This document shows, one piece after another, positions 22,301 to 37,300 of a stretch of DNA of 64,000 nucleotides. The notes under the pieces are model-generated. The model was not told where the DNA came from. It did not search any database and saw only the letters and a program-made list of their open reading frames with translations. A program made the translations under genes and the position numbers. The stretch spans positions 15,805,264 to 15,869,263 of the forward strand of contig JAGGNK010000002.1 in the NCBI GenBank assembly GCA_017590115.1. Direction: 5' to 3'. The stretch's first letter is position 1, and each line of letters opens with the position of its first letter. Source of the stretch: Montifringilla adamsi. Taxonomy: Eukaryota > Chordata > Aves > Passeriformes > Passeridae.

Positions 22301-25300
22301 CTGTAGTTTGGAAAAAAAATAAACAGCAGACAACCTTTATTGACTGACCTTATCTGATTCTCACCAATCTGCTCCTTGAGTGAGGACTGGCACCTCTGCA
22401 TGGGAGAAAAAGAGAGAAACCAGCTCAAATCTGCATAGCCACCAAGTTATTTTATTTGTAGAGTGCATTTCCCAATGCAGCATTTTCTGATGTTACTGGG
22501 GTGGTCATCAAGGTAAACCTGTGGAATGTGGCCATGCCAAGGAAGGGAAAACACCTTCAGAGATTTCAGGTTTGGCTTAAAGAGGGAGCTGAAGTGAGCT
22601 CTGTAAGAGCCCATGGGAAATAACCTGTGGGTGGCTCAGCAGGCAAGGATGGGGGAGATGAGCACTTGAGCTGTCCTGATCTATCTGACATCTCTGATCT
22701 ATCCTACTGGAATCTTGTGAGGTTCAGGCTCCTCTGCCAGGGGGACCAGGAAGAATTTCCATTTCTTTCAAAGAAAGTGGTGTGGCAGTGGTCCAGAGGC
22801 AGCAGCACACACTGGGAGGATTTGTTTGTTAGATCTTGACAGTCAACAGAAACTTTGTGTGCACCCCATGGACACATCTGTGCACACACAGATTGACAAA
22901 GCACTGAAACCTCCTAAAAAGAAAAAAAAAATTATATTGAATTACTTCAACTACTTCCCTTAAAAATTTCTGGGCTCACAGATATTGACTTCTCCGTGAG
23001 AGCACTGTGCCCAGCATTTTTTAACATTCTGCCACATTATCACCTCCCTTCCTGCATGCCTGCCAGGTTTGTGATTCCACAAGTGTGGTGCTATTGCAGA
23101 CCACGTGCACTGGTTAAGTATTTCCTAGTTGCCCAAAGGCACTTAGATTTCAAGAGTAAATGTAGCATCCGTTCATCATTTTTCTCTTCTGCAACTTTTT
23201 TTTTTAATTATGTGGCTGAAAAATTGCTGACAAACTCTAGCTTGGGACAAATTCTAGGACAAATGTTTTCTAATTTCCCACATGAGACAAAATATATTTC
23301 TAATTAATTCTAATAGTATCTTTTGATGTCGTAATCCAGACAGTCATTACTGATGCTCATGGAAACAGATACTTGGGAGGTGCATCCTCCCAAAGGCAAT
23401 CCTTTTCTGTGGTGGCTATTTTTGACATACAGCTATTTTGATAGTTCATCTCAAGACTTAAAAATTCACTTTTTTTGGTTCTGGCACACACATGGAAATA
23501 ACTATCAAACTATTTTCTTCACTGCCTCTGACAAATATATACACACACACACATGTACATGACTATTTCAGATGTTGTCTCCTGTCTGAGGGTTTTGCCT
23601 TGAGTTCTGCTTTTAGCTCCACAAGCAGACAACAGCCTTGGCTCCCATTCCAGAGTGAAATAAAGAAAAATAGGTGATAATTTTCCTAGTGAAAATGGAA
23701 GATATGAGTTATCCTGTGAAGCCACTGGTCAAACCAGATTGAGAGGGAAGTTCTGGGTACCCAAATAAACAGTGGAGCACAGGAATGAGTGATAAAGCAT
23801 CCCAAGGCAGCAGGGAAAGGGAGGACTGAGATGTGCCCTGGGCAGAGAAGGTGATAAAGGGCTGCATTCAGGGGGGAACATCACCACACTGCTTCCCTGT
23901 GGTGGGGAAGAATTCAGTTCCATTCCCAAAGTAAAGTTTAGAAATGACAATTCCCAATCGCACATCATAGCAGTCCTTATTTTTTAAAACAGAACTATTC
24001 CAATTTTATTTTCACTGAACCTCCAGCATTTTGAAAAAGCTTTCTAAAAAATTTAAGTTTAACCAATAAGTATTTTAGAAGCATGATAAAGAATGCTGGA
24101 CATGTAGTCAGACAGCATTTCAATCCTTCTGTGACAAAGCTGGACCAACTAGGTTTAGGTGCTTCCTTGTTTGTCTACAGTACAAATTAAGCTCATTAAT
24201 GCCTTGTTCTTTCCCCATCATTGTATACATATATATTGTATGTATATATATATACATACATATATATACATATACACACACATTGTATAATATAGATATT
24301 GTTCTCCTTATTCTTCTTATTGCCACACTTTCCTTCTTGACACCCTCTGCTTATGTTTGAAAATTGCTTCAAGCCTATAGAGCTGCAATTTGTGCAGTCT
24401 GGTCCCAGAATTCCTACCCTGACAGCTCTGATATTTCATTGCTGTCCTGCCTGTGTCCAGCAGGTCTGTCTGGACTTGCAGCTCAGGGGGCAGAGCTGGA
24501 TGTGCTCCTGTTGGAGTCTGGCAGTTCCAGTGCAGAGCTGGATTCCTTCTGTGTCATCCTGACTCAAATCTGTTCCAATGTCCTCAGTAGTTGCTTTTCT
24601 CTTACCAACAATGTGGTGCTGTTGCTCATGCCTGCCTTGTGATTCATGTGAAACTCCTGCCTGTGTACCAAAGGCCTGTTCCCAAACCATCTGTACATTT
24701 TTTTGCAGTTATTTGTTCCTAAAACCAGCACTTTGCACAAATAAATTCCATCTTGTGTTTATCAGATAATGTCTCCAGCTGGCTGAGCTAGTATTCAGTT
24801 CTGAATCCAGTGATTTAATATTCAGTTCTGATCCAATACCCCACCATACACGCAGCTCTTCTCAGCTTGATCTCCAATTGTAATATATCATACCAAAGAT
24901 TTCTCTTCATTTTTTCAATTATTTTAGAAAGTTTATGAGAAGATATAAAGGGGCTTCAGTGCTAAGTTCCTTAGGAACCAGTTTGATTTACCTTCCTATT
25001 TGTCAGTGAGCCATTGATAATTTAACAGCATGATTTCAAACCAGCTTCACCCTTGTTCCAAAATGGGTTACTGCAGACAATCCTTGAGGCAGAACTTTGC
25101 ACTCTCTGATAGAACACACTGAAAAATAATACTCTTATGTTCAAGGTATACACGTCAACTATTTATTTTCTGTTCTCCGTAATTTCTAGTAAAAGCTGTT
25201 AATGAGGCACTTCAGTTTACATTGACATCTTATTCTTGGCAAATTCTTGCTGACTTAAGTTCTGTTTCTAAGTGCTTAGAAATAATAATTATATGGATTT

Positions 25301-28300
25301 TACACTGTATAATTTGGCAAGAAGTAGCAACAAGGAAAAGAAATTATGTTTGTGTCTTGTGGAGAATTTTTCAGTTTCTATAGCATTTATAACAATTTAA
25401 TATAAATTCCAGCAGCATGTTTTAAAAAGATGATTTTCTGCAAGCCTGCAATGGACAACCAAAATGTTCCCTTGTTACCTCAGGGACAAACAAAAACTAA
25501 TTTTCTTCTAACATTGATCTTTAGCTAAAGGTCAAAATATGAGTTGGAAGTGGATTGTTTAAGATGTTTGTAGCTGATTTGAGAGGGGTCAGAAGTGACA
25601 TTATTTTATGGAAGTTCACTCACAACTGTTTGAAATAGGGTAGCTGGGGGTAACCAAGGAAATTTGATATCTATGTTTGCTAAGTGTGGAAAACCAATAA
25701 AATTATAGTAAGTGGTATCTGATGCAGGATTAAAATCTAAGAGGAAAATCACCTTTTTTTTTTTGTTTCCAGCAGTTAATAATTCACAAAGAGGAAAAGG
25801 CCTTTTGAGGCCAAGAGCAAATGCACTGCACAGTGACCAATGAATTAATTCTGACTAAACAATGCTGTGACCTCATACAAGAGCTCTTGGTACAGAAACT
25901 GGAATCACAATGTCTCAAAGGCATCCTTGGGCTGTATTCCTACTCTCACCTTCTGTTATGACATCTTCTGAAGCACTTGAAAAGCAAAAAAAATGGGGTA
26001 TTGAGTGGGTTGAAACAGTTATTAAAGATGAAAGGAATGAGAAGAATTGTATTTTGAATTTAATATTTTATTTGCCCTGTGGAAGGACTGGATATTCAAT
26101 TTTATTTTATTTTATTTTTTATTTTTTTTCCCCACAGCTAGATAAATAGACTCATAGGAAAATTTAAGCTGAAAAGGGGCTCTGGATGTCATCAAGTCTA
26201 ACCCTGTCTACCCACCAAGAAGTCTATAATGAGAAATAATCTGACTTACTAGAAAACACACAATACTTTACAGGCCTACATTTAACAAGCCAAGCTTTCA
26301 AAGATGAATTATTACAGGCAAGGGAAAAAAATGTCATTTAATAGTAATTTAACAATCTAGGACAATTCCAGTCATTTCAAAACAATTTTTTTATGATTCA
26401 ATTATCTTCTCATTTTCACTCCACAGAGCTTGCTCTCAGCAAAGACAGCTGTTAAATGACTTTTTAAAGAGTTATTACTGTTCTTAAAATCACTTCTTAA
26501 TGTCTCCAGAAAAAGTTAAGGAGATGATTAAACACATGTGCCCAGTGCAGAGCAGTTTTTACAGACCCACTGAGATATGCAACTGAAAGATCAACAAGAA
26601 ATGAGAGGGTTGGTGAAACATTCTGGGAAAAGGGGGAGAAGGTTTTACTTGGTTCCAAAGTTAGAGCTACATGGGATCCTAACAGTAAGAAACTATTTAT
26701 TTTCACCCTTGGTTTGTGGCTGAATTGTTTACTTTGGAATGTTGTACTGAGGAAAACTACTAAAATCCTACACATTTAAAAAATAAAGGGATTTGTTTGT
26801 TATAATCAAGCAGCTAAATCTGCCCAACTAAACTAGAGTAGTTTGATTTAGCTCCTTTTATTCTGCTAGAATAAATATCAGGCAATTAAATAAGGCTGTG
26901 GCTTACTTGCTGTGCACCTGTTGGTGGGCAGGGTAAAGAATTAAAAAATAAAGCTGAAGCGCTGTTGGGATTCACAGAAAGAGCTGAAATAGAGGATACA
27001 AACATGAAGAAAATAATCTCTAAAACAAAGTTATAACCCAATTTAACCTCTGTGACACCAGATTCCCCCTCAGTGACTCCATCAACACAAACACCAGCGC
27101 TGGAAATTCCCACCCTGCTGTGACAGCAAATCTGCTCCCAGACCACCTCCTTCCCTCCTTTTCCAAGCAAATGCTCAACAGTAAAAACTCAATTCAAAGC
27201 AAATTAAAATAGCTAGAACAAGACCAGAGAGCCTGGCTGTTCACAAAAATTCTGCCCATCCAAGAATTCTTAGCTTGAAACATCTTTGATTTCATGGTAG
27301 TAATTGTTTCCATCCCATGGGACAAGTCAGGATATTTCACTAAAACCTTTCTGCTGCTCTCAGGGAACAAGAGGATAACTAAAAGTATATAAAGGAACAT
27401 CCTGCCTTCAGGTTTAGATATGTGCTAGAGCATCTAAATGAATGCAGTTTCAAAGTGTTTTGTCAGGAGATAGGCACTGTGTTGTCATGCTGCTTACAGG
27501 ATAAAGGTTTGCCTCATCACATTCTCCACTAGAACCCATTTAGGCCAAAGAAACATTTTTAGTGGAAAGGAAAGCAATGGCTGATACCTGGCCCTTCCTT
27601 CAGTTGTGTTGTACATATTTTGAAAACCTTGGGACAAGAATCTAGATTTCTTACCTGGATATTAACATTTGATTTAATCAAATTCAAGTGCTCTCAGCCT
27701 CAATTTTCAGCTTCATGACTATGATCTGAAAATCAAAATATGGGTTGTGTCTCAGATTTGTTGCCTGCTTCTTTTATTACCTCAGAGCCATCACCCAGCC
27801 TCTTGGTATCACAGTTCACTCAAGTAAAAGAGCATTTTCCTGGGGACACAACACAAACTGAGCAGGCTTTTCAAACATCCAGATTTGCCTTCACACAGCT
27901 TTGCAAAGCAAAGTGGAATTCACGTACACTATGATTGATCCATTATATTTCAGAGTTGCACAGTTTATCTTCTCATTATACTGACCTCACAGAAATCAAA
28001 GTCTGCTGGGACTTCCCATTACAATAAGTAGAGACCAATACACTTCCAATAAAATATTTTGAACAGCAAACAAAGGCAACACATTTGAGAAAGTGAACAG
28101 CCCTCTCCACCCATTGCCATGCTTCAGTTTATCTGGTAAGTTACAAGTCAAGAGCAAGGGAGGCATTCTGGCAAGAAATGAGCATTTTCAAACCCTGTTC
28201 ATTTTAATAGAAGGTGGGAAAATGAAGAACCTTTTTGAACGGGGCAAATATACCTTGATTTAAATGGAAATTGTGAGCAAACCACTAAGAAACCCTAGGA

Positions 28301-31300
28301 GTTGGAGAAAAGCTATTTTAAGCTATTACATATGGTTTGAGTTGCTAGGGAAACCTCTTTTGCAGTGCTCATTTAGCACAGATGCTCAGGAAAGCTCTGT
28401 CTCCATGTCAGACCATTTCAGAACCTTGCAGAATGTGAGGAAATAGAGATGCACAAACACACACATGCAGGCAAAAATACCTCAGCAATTTTACCTTAGT
28501 CACGTTCCACATCTTTGGGGGGAGCTCCGTCTTCCCCTCTCTGCCATAACCACCAGATCAAAAGCTCTGACTCCAGTCTGAGAATATTTGTTCAAACATT
28601 GCCTTCAGTTTGGATCCATTGGGGCTCATGTTCAGACATTCATCTTTGTAGAGCAGGAGCTCTGCCTTTGTCATGCACTCTGTGAAAAGGCAAAGGAGAG
28701 GCTGGTTCTGATGCCACCATTTCTGGCCACCCTTTTGAGCAGGGAGATAAATATGTATATATAAATATAAACAGTATTTTGAGCAGAGAATAAACATATA
28801 CTGTGAACAAAAACTCGGGTGCTCTATCATGTTTATAGCGATCATTTAAAGATGAAAATGCTGGTTCTGGGTCATGGCTCTCACTTCTGTTTCACAAAAG
28901 TCACTCACAGAAGATTCCCTCCAGCTCATCATTCAGTTTATGGAGAACTGCACCTAAAGGCAGAAATTCCCTCCTGTGCCATTCCTTACCCCCACCCTGC
29001 TCTGTGTGCTGGTGCAGTGGCTCAGGATGGACTTTTGACCTTTCTGGCTGAGATGCCTGACCCAGAAAAGTCCTGAGGCTGAGATGCCTGACCCAGCAGT
29101 GCAGCCAGTGCAGTGCCCTGGTGCTGTCACAGGGGATTTAGGAGCAGAGCAAGAAAACTTCCTGGGAAGTTCCAGCCTGGTGATCCTGCAGGAGCCAGGC
29201 TGCTCAACCACAACACAGAACGCTGCTGACATCAGCACAGACAGGACAAGGCTGTAAGTCAGGACTAATTTCTTTTCCCTTAATTTGTTTTATTCACTTA
29301 AAGGATCCCAATTTCTGCTAAAAAAAAAGAAGCAGAGTGGCTTGGTGGTACAAAATGCCAATAAAGTTGCTGGGGAGGAAGCTCCCATGGGATGTCACAG
29401 AGCAGGAGAGCTCCAATGTCCCTCTCCCTTCCTCCTTCAAACAGAGCCCAATTACTCCTCAGCTGTTTAAAGTTTCTTTATACTTTTTCACTTAAAGTGA
29501 ATCCAAACCTGACTTGAACACAATTTAAAAAGTAACAAAGTCAGGACTGGAAGGACAGTATTTTATGAATAAATGCAATAAAATCGCTGTGTTATTATTT
29601 GTATAACCACATTTCAATGTAAATTTGCCTCTCTCCAGCCTAGTGATTACTACTGACACTCCAGGAAAAAAAAACTGTCATTATAATAATAATATAAGCA
29701 ATATTTTTCACAGTTCATATCAGTTACACACTTTTAGCCTTTCCTTGTTTTTCTTTTGATTTAATGTGCTACATTTATTTAGATTTGGTGTTTTTATTCT
29801 GATTCAATTACCGTGAGTAAGGCTGACACAAACCCTGGCTTGTTGGAGCAAGTTATCACTATTATCTGTCCAGATAAATGCCAAGTCACTAATGGCATCA
29901 AGAGAACAGATTTTATTAAGCCAGGTTGTCAGAAATACTGTTAAATACACTTGATACTGTCAAATTCAAGCAGCCCTAATGTTCTGTCTGTAAAGGTTGT
30001 AAAGACAATTCTCTCTCTGTCTTACAAAGGTGCTGTGGGCTCACAAGTAGAGGTTTCCTCAATAAGAAATTCCTGTAAGATGCTGCCTCAGCCCCCTTCT
30101 TTTCTGAGCTAGCACAGGAGATGTTCAGTGGATATTATTTCTGACATTAGCAATGATGTACATAATAATAAATGCTAAAATATTTCTCAGGTGTTAAAAA
30201 GTGCAGGTCAGTAACCAGAGATAGAAACAGGAGCTAAAGCACAACAGTCTACATAATTTACAACATTCAAAATTCCTTCCAGTAAATATGGAAGGGCATT
30301 CACAATATGCTGGTTAGGTTGTACTGACTTGCAAGAAAATGCCCTCAATTGAGCCAGAAATGAATACAGCATGCTAAGTTATTTGAATTCCTTTCCAGAC
30401 CTAGATTTGAGTTATGTTTTCTGACACAGAAGCTCAGAAGATAACAGCTGGCTGGAGAGTACTTTGGTAGCAGCATATCTGTACCTAGGAACACACAGAA
30501 ATATTTGGCTTTAACACAGGGAAACTCTCTCAGGGTGTAATTGCACAATTAAGAGAAGGGGAGAATTGATCACAGATAAATTTATGTGGCTCGCAAAACC
30601 TTCGAACAGAATAGAAAACTTCAGTCTACTTCTCATCTCTGATTTCTAACTGTGAGGCTGCCCAGTCCTTTATACACATCCTCTCTCCCTCATTTCTAAT
30701 AAATCTGTAATTATGACAGCACGCTCTGGCTAAATAGGTTAAAATCACACTTTTTCTCCCCAGTGCAGTAGTGTTTAGCTTTGAATGAGGTATCCAGCAG
30801 ATCAGCTGAATCAGGTCAGGAGATATTTTGGAACAAGCGTGGAGATTTTTACATGACTGGGGGTGTCTCATATAGGAAAATGAAATTTGAAGTGGTCCCT
30901 TCATCTGGGGGATCATGTTTCACTTGAAAGGGAAAACGTGATAAGTCGTGTTATTTGTTAGTTAGGATCCAGCTAAATGCAGGAAAGGAAAAATGTAAAA
31001 AATGAAATGGTCATGAGAAGCCCAAGAATAGTGTCCCTTTGCCTTTGATGAAAAACAAAAAAGAGGTGAGAAGCATGTATGAAGGTATTATGGTAGTGGT
31101 ATGAGCTTTAATAAATCAAGATATCTGCAAAAATCTCCCAGCAGGATCCATATCTGATGAGCTGCAAGGCTCAGATTGGCAGGGGCAGGGATAATTGCTA
31201 TTGAGACTTTTACTCTCTGCCTTTTCAAAGCTCTGCTCACTGGAGGCACAACCACTTCACTTTTCATTTTTTCTTTTACTTGGATCTCCCTTTGCTCCTC

Positions 31301-34300
31301 GCTGTTCCACTTTTCCCAATAACATTCAAAAGGGACAGCAGAAAGCAGGGTCTTCTTCCCCTCATGCTCTGCCATCAGGAGTCTTTCTGAAAAGTGCTTA
31401 ATGAAGGAACAAACATGGAGTTAATTAGTTTCATCTGGCAATAGCTTTGCTTGGAGTGAAAGCCAGTTCTTCTTGCCATTGGCCTGTATTTTGTTTTCTG
31501 TGTCCTCTAAAGAAAAATGCCACAGGCTCAGATCCAGCATTAAGCCATTATTTTTCATTTTGTACATTCTGACAGCTCAAAATCCTGCTATATCATGCCT
31601 TCTGGTCACATCATTTTTTTGTACTTTAGAAAGATTATCACTTGCTCCCTGGAAGTTAAGCAGGAAGCACTCCCTGAGTTTCTCCTTCACTTTTATTTTC
31701 CCTCCAACACAATCATGTACTTCAAATGTGATTTTGGAATTAATGCATTGCAGTGACCACTTGGCATTATCAGAAAAAAAGGATAATTTTAAGATGATAA
31801 TGCATAAAATAATATGTAAAATACTCCTATCCTTTTACCTGAAAGGTTTCACTCAATTATTCTTTATTATATAATGTAAATGAATACAGTGTTAATTCTC
31901 CTGGAGGATAACATTCTTGAAAGGTGATTTAAACTGGCATTAATTGAAATTATTTGTCTGAGACAGTCAATTCACCCCTGAATATAGACACATTTCTATT
32001 AAATAAAACAGGTTGTACAGGTAGTGTTCTCTCCAGGATGATTGGATATTGCTACAGCTCCAATTTCTATGCCACAGAAATAAGGTTTTTAAGTAATTTT
32101 AAGAATGTCTCTAGCAAAGTTGCATGTTCAGATTAGTTCTGTACCAGGAGGAGAACCATTAGAAACTCCTTCTATGTACGTAGGATTATTCAATTTCTCA
32201 ATTATCTGCATAAAACAAACAATGAGCATAAAACCCTTCTGGAGACACGAGATCTTTCAACAGTAGAAAAAGTAGATCAACAATCAAGAGAGTTCACAGA
32301 CTAATCTGCAGAGACTGGAAAATAATTGTCAATTCCTCTGTTAAAAAATAATATATATACAATTTCCAAAGGCAAACATCTTACTGAGGAGAGTGTTTGG
32401 ATTGACTCATCTTTGTACCTTAAAATCACAATGTGGCCACAGCTGAGAGAAGGCACAGAGGGCTCAGGGGCTCTGCAGTTGGGGTGCAGCTTCCATTTCC
32501 CTGTGGAATTACCCCAACAAATCCATGATTTCTATTTCTGGGAGGATTCAAAATATCCTCACCCAAATTCATCCTGCTATGAATCACGATGACATCTGTC
32601 TGTACATTGTCGTGTCTGGGGGAAGAACAAAACTCAAACGAGCTAAAAGTGGTTTGCAGTTAATGACATGCACATTTACACTTGTAATCCCAAGTGGGAA
32701 AAGTTATTTTAACTAACACCAACGGAGGGAAGTGGCCAGTTTATGCTAGCCTTGGCAATAAAAAATTGCTAAAAACAGGCAGTTTCAAGAGCTCCAAGTT
32801 CTAGAGGAACTGTCACCGCTTTCAGTTTAGTTGGGAAGTCAGGAGTTTCTTTGTTAACTGAAATAAAATTATAAATTTTAATTACTTATTTCTCCATTTG
32901 CTACATCATTTTCTATCATTGTTACAACCTCATGTTAATGTTACGACCTCAGCAGTCATCAACAATTTCCCACACTCTTTTAGGACAAATCTTTTCACCC
33001 ATACCCTAAAAACTCCACAATAAACAATAAAAAATGAAGAAGATGACTGCAGCAGAAATTTCAAGGCAGAGGCTGGGACAGTTACTGATGTGCTAAAATT
33101 TTATCAGCATCAATTAATACAAGCACATCAACTTTATCATTATTTTATCTGTGTTCAGAAATGGATTCGAACTTTCTCTCTTTTCTTTCCTAAGTGAAAT
33201 ATTTTAATTTCTCAGCCGTCTGCTGGGGTTTAGCTATGACAGATGCTGTGATTTTCTGTAGGAAAAGTTTTTCTCAGCAGCCAGAGGGGCAGAGCTGCCA
33301 GGGCTGAGCAGGGTGGAGCTGGCTGGCGAAAGGGGCCGAGGTGCACTTCTCTTAAATAAGCAATAAATAAAAAGAGAGAAAACAAAAATGATGATCTGCA
33401 CTGGAAATATTGCTGCACAAACAAACTGGACTGGTGGAGTTGCAGTTTTGCCTCGGCACTGCTGCAGCACATCCCACAGAGCTGCAGCCCCTGAACTCCA
33501 GGACCTGCGACTGGTGGGATTCACGGAGCACAGGGAAGGACACCCCAAATCCAAATCTCTAAATAACACCAATAACTGAAATTGATTAAACTGAATTTCT
33601 CCAGTATCACAGCATCTTAAACAGGTACATTCAACAAATGGGAAGTGGTACCATAAAAATGTAAATAATAACCTCATCTACAACGACAAAATTAAAATCA
33701 TCCAATAAATCACCTTGTTTCCATGCAATATTGTGCTTCTAAGCTTCCTTATCATCAGGTTTCTTAGTTTTGGTGACAGGCACACTGAATGAGGTTTAAT
33801 AAAGCACTGAATTTTAAAAAGGGTGTGGCAAATAAATGGCATTTATGTGTTATCACATTCTAATTAAATAATGAGGAAATCTGGATTTATCCTTTACATG
33901 CTGATTAATGAAGAGCACTCTGCTGGTTAGTGTGAAGAGTTCTCCATTACGAGAGAAAAGAAATTTAACATAATTCATAAATTTAAAGAATTGTAGGCCT
34001 GGAATGAATCAGAAAACTCATGCCATTGATTCTGATTACAGAAACTATGGAATTTTACCTCCACACACCATTTTTGAGTCCCAGTTTTTTTAGGATCCAG
34101 AAAAATCTTGCTGTTACCTGTCATTTCCTCCCCTGTGTTTCAATCAGTTCATTTATTTGAACAGAGGTGTAAGCAGCTCTTTGAAAAGTAAAAAATTCCC
34201 CAAAGTTTAATGAGAAAAAGGCAAAGATGCCTCTCTGAATTTAAATCCTGTTCCCTCTCTGAATTTAAATTCTGTTCCCAAAAAACTTTTTTCTTGCTAT

Positions 34301-37300
34301 GATAATAGCAATCAATAAAAGAAAATATATACAATATAGTATAATTACCCATAATAATAATTAAATATTAATAACAAGTAAACCCTCTTTCTACCACATG
34401 ATTTTCTGTAATAAAACCATGGAGCAGCATCAGGAGCAGGATTTGCCTGGAATTCTCTCAGCACCTTGTCTGCCTTTGGAACTGAACCCCTGACAGATTT
34501 CAAGCGTGGCTAAACAAGTTATTCCTATCTCTTGTATTTATTTCACTCAAAACCTGCCATCCCAGCTCGATTTTGAAAATGTCATGTGAAATAGTGTCAG
34601 AAGTCATCCAGAAGGCGAGATGACTTCTGACAATTCATGTTTTTCTCCCAGTAAGCTTTGGTACCTTGGAAAAACCAGAATAAAATACAATGTTCTGACA
34701 TGATTCATTCTGACCAGCCACGCTGGCTGGTATTTGTGTCCTTCTTATCATCCAGACACTTAATGCTTTTTGATTATTTCTTCAAGTTTTCAGTTTATAT
34801 TTTCTGTTTCATAATTCCATGTTTCTTTTAAAATGGATCATATTTTGAGTATCCTTCACAAATCCTTACAGCAAAACTCTGGAATGATTTCACTTGGTTC
34901 TCTACCTGAAATGAAATTCCTACAAATCAGTGACTTCAGAATAATTTAAATATAGATTTATCTCTCCAGGCTAATCCACGCTTTAAGCCTTAATTAAGAA
35001 TGCTAATTACAGCTCCTCATCCCAGTGAACACCAGCACAAAGATAACATGAAACAATTTGGGTTCCTGATTCTTCAGACCAAATAATTTATATTTTTCCT
35101 CCCTGGCTAATGCACTTTTGGAGACTTTTATCCCTGAATACTCAGCTTTTGTTTGTCCAAACTTGTGCACATTTTTAGGAATAAATTTTATCTGTGCTAC
35201 ACCCTCAGCAACCTCTGCCAGAATTCTGCACCAGACTCCAGGGGACTTTTCCTGACTCCTTCCTTTAGGATATTTTGATTTCTGACTTTAGTTCATCATT
35301 ACCCAGTACTACACTCTGAAGGTCAATATTTGAGTCTGACAGTCATACACTAAGGAAAATATATAAATATTTATCTTTGAATTTAACTTTTCCCCTCCAT
35401 AATATATCTACCATTTCGAATCAGCTGCTGAAGATAAACCAGAAATTATATTATTAATTTTAATGGAGGACTTGCTTTTGCTTCCAGTATTTTTCAGTCT
35501 CGGAAGACCTTTTCCTTTGAAATAATTAATTATATTAGTGGTATTTATGGTGTAGTTAAATGTGACTCCACTAAACTTCTGAAAAAATACTCATGACTAA
35601 ATTAAGTAATTAGACTTTCACTCCCTTGGAAATGATTCTCTAACCACAAATAAATCCATGCTATGGGGAATTATTTATTTCCCACAACCAGTACTGTCTG
35701 TTTACAAAGGGGATAGCTGTGTATTATTTGAAGTTTTTTCTGCAAACGTCAAGACTAAGTGCAATGTACTGAGATACAACACTTAAAGTGCATATATTGA
35801 ATCTGAAAAAATAATTTTTTCAAAAAACAATTTTCTGAAAAACATTAAAGGATGCTTAAGAGGTAAATAACAAAACATTCCAGAGTGTGAATTTGGCACC
35901 CTGTAGCTGATACAAAACTAATGAGCATATAATCCAATTTTGCAGCTTTGTTAATGTCTATGAAGCATTGAAAGAAAACAAATAAGAAAGTGGAGTCATT
36001 AAGCACACTGAGACAAATTCATTTCTCTGAGTCAAAAATGACAAAGGAAGCACATTAGAGGTGAACTTGGTTTTTCCCTTTTTCTTTAAAACCAAACTAA
36101 ACTGAGCTAAAATGGCTTTGAAATTGTAATAAAGACAGAAATGTTTTGCAGAGGGGATGGAAAATTGCTGTCTCAATTCAATATGACATTATAATTTGAT
36201 TTTTAATTATTTCTACTTCTATGAGCTCTTTATAAATGAATGATCTAACATCTCTATTTTATCATACTAGCAATTCAACCTGACTTACCCTTTTTTATTT
36301 CTCTGTTTTCTGAACTAGATGTTAAATTGTGGATGTAATCCAATATTCTGCTAAATTTAATATGCTAATTTTGTGAAGAGACCTTATCTCTCCTTATCGT
36401 TAATGGATTAGCATTAACAATATCAAGGAGAACCACAAAATTTAGTCAACAAGCTGTCATTATTTCCCAGTTGGGCTTGGAAATTTAAAAAAACAGGTGC
36501 TATACATTCTAAAAAAATATTATAGTAAACTGAAAAAATGTTTTTCTAAATAATCTTTGGCTAAAGTAGTGTTAAATATTGCGGCATTTTCAAAGTATGT
36601 GTTATATATTTATATCAGCAAATGCATTATTATTTACTAAAAACAGATCAAGAGAAAAGTAAAGATTTTTCTAAGGAAGTGTCAGGAAGGTGTTTCAATC
36701 TACATAAAAATCCATATTTAAAGGCTGTAAGGAATGTTTTGAAAAAACAATGAATTGTCCATAAGTGGGAAAGCTAACAGAATTCTGGAGTGGGAGGAAT
36801 ATATTTATTGTATATTTCCATGAAAGGCAGAGAAATTAATTTGCCTCCACTATTTGCATTCAGATTCTAAAGGCCATGTACAGGTTCCATGAGCTTTTAA
36901 TTTGGAAATTTCTCCAGAGTTATATGGTGCTCATTACATTGTCCTCAGATTCAGTGCTATTGAGTCAAGTCATTTAATGGACAAAGTAAGCAGAGATCAG
37001 AAATAAGACCAAAAGATGTAATATCCAATATTTCATGCCAAGAGGTATTTTAGCTGTCAGTATCACAGGAAAATAGGATTTTTTTAAGGATTCTGTTTGT
37101 GAGTGATCAGGAGGCTGTATTTATCATGTCAGTGCTGTGCAATCCACTCAAAACTGATGGAAGCAGACAAATCAGTAGCACCCCTTACTACACACAGCTG
37201 CAGTACAGTACAGTTTATGTGCAGGTGTATGAATGAAAACTTCCAGATACCAAAGAGAAAAAGCTGGGAGAAGGCATGGTAAGACCAGGATAGTGGGACT

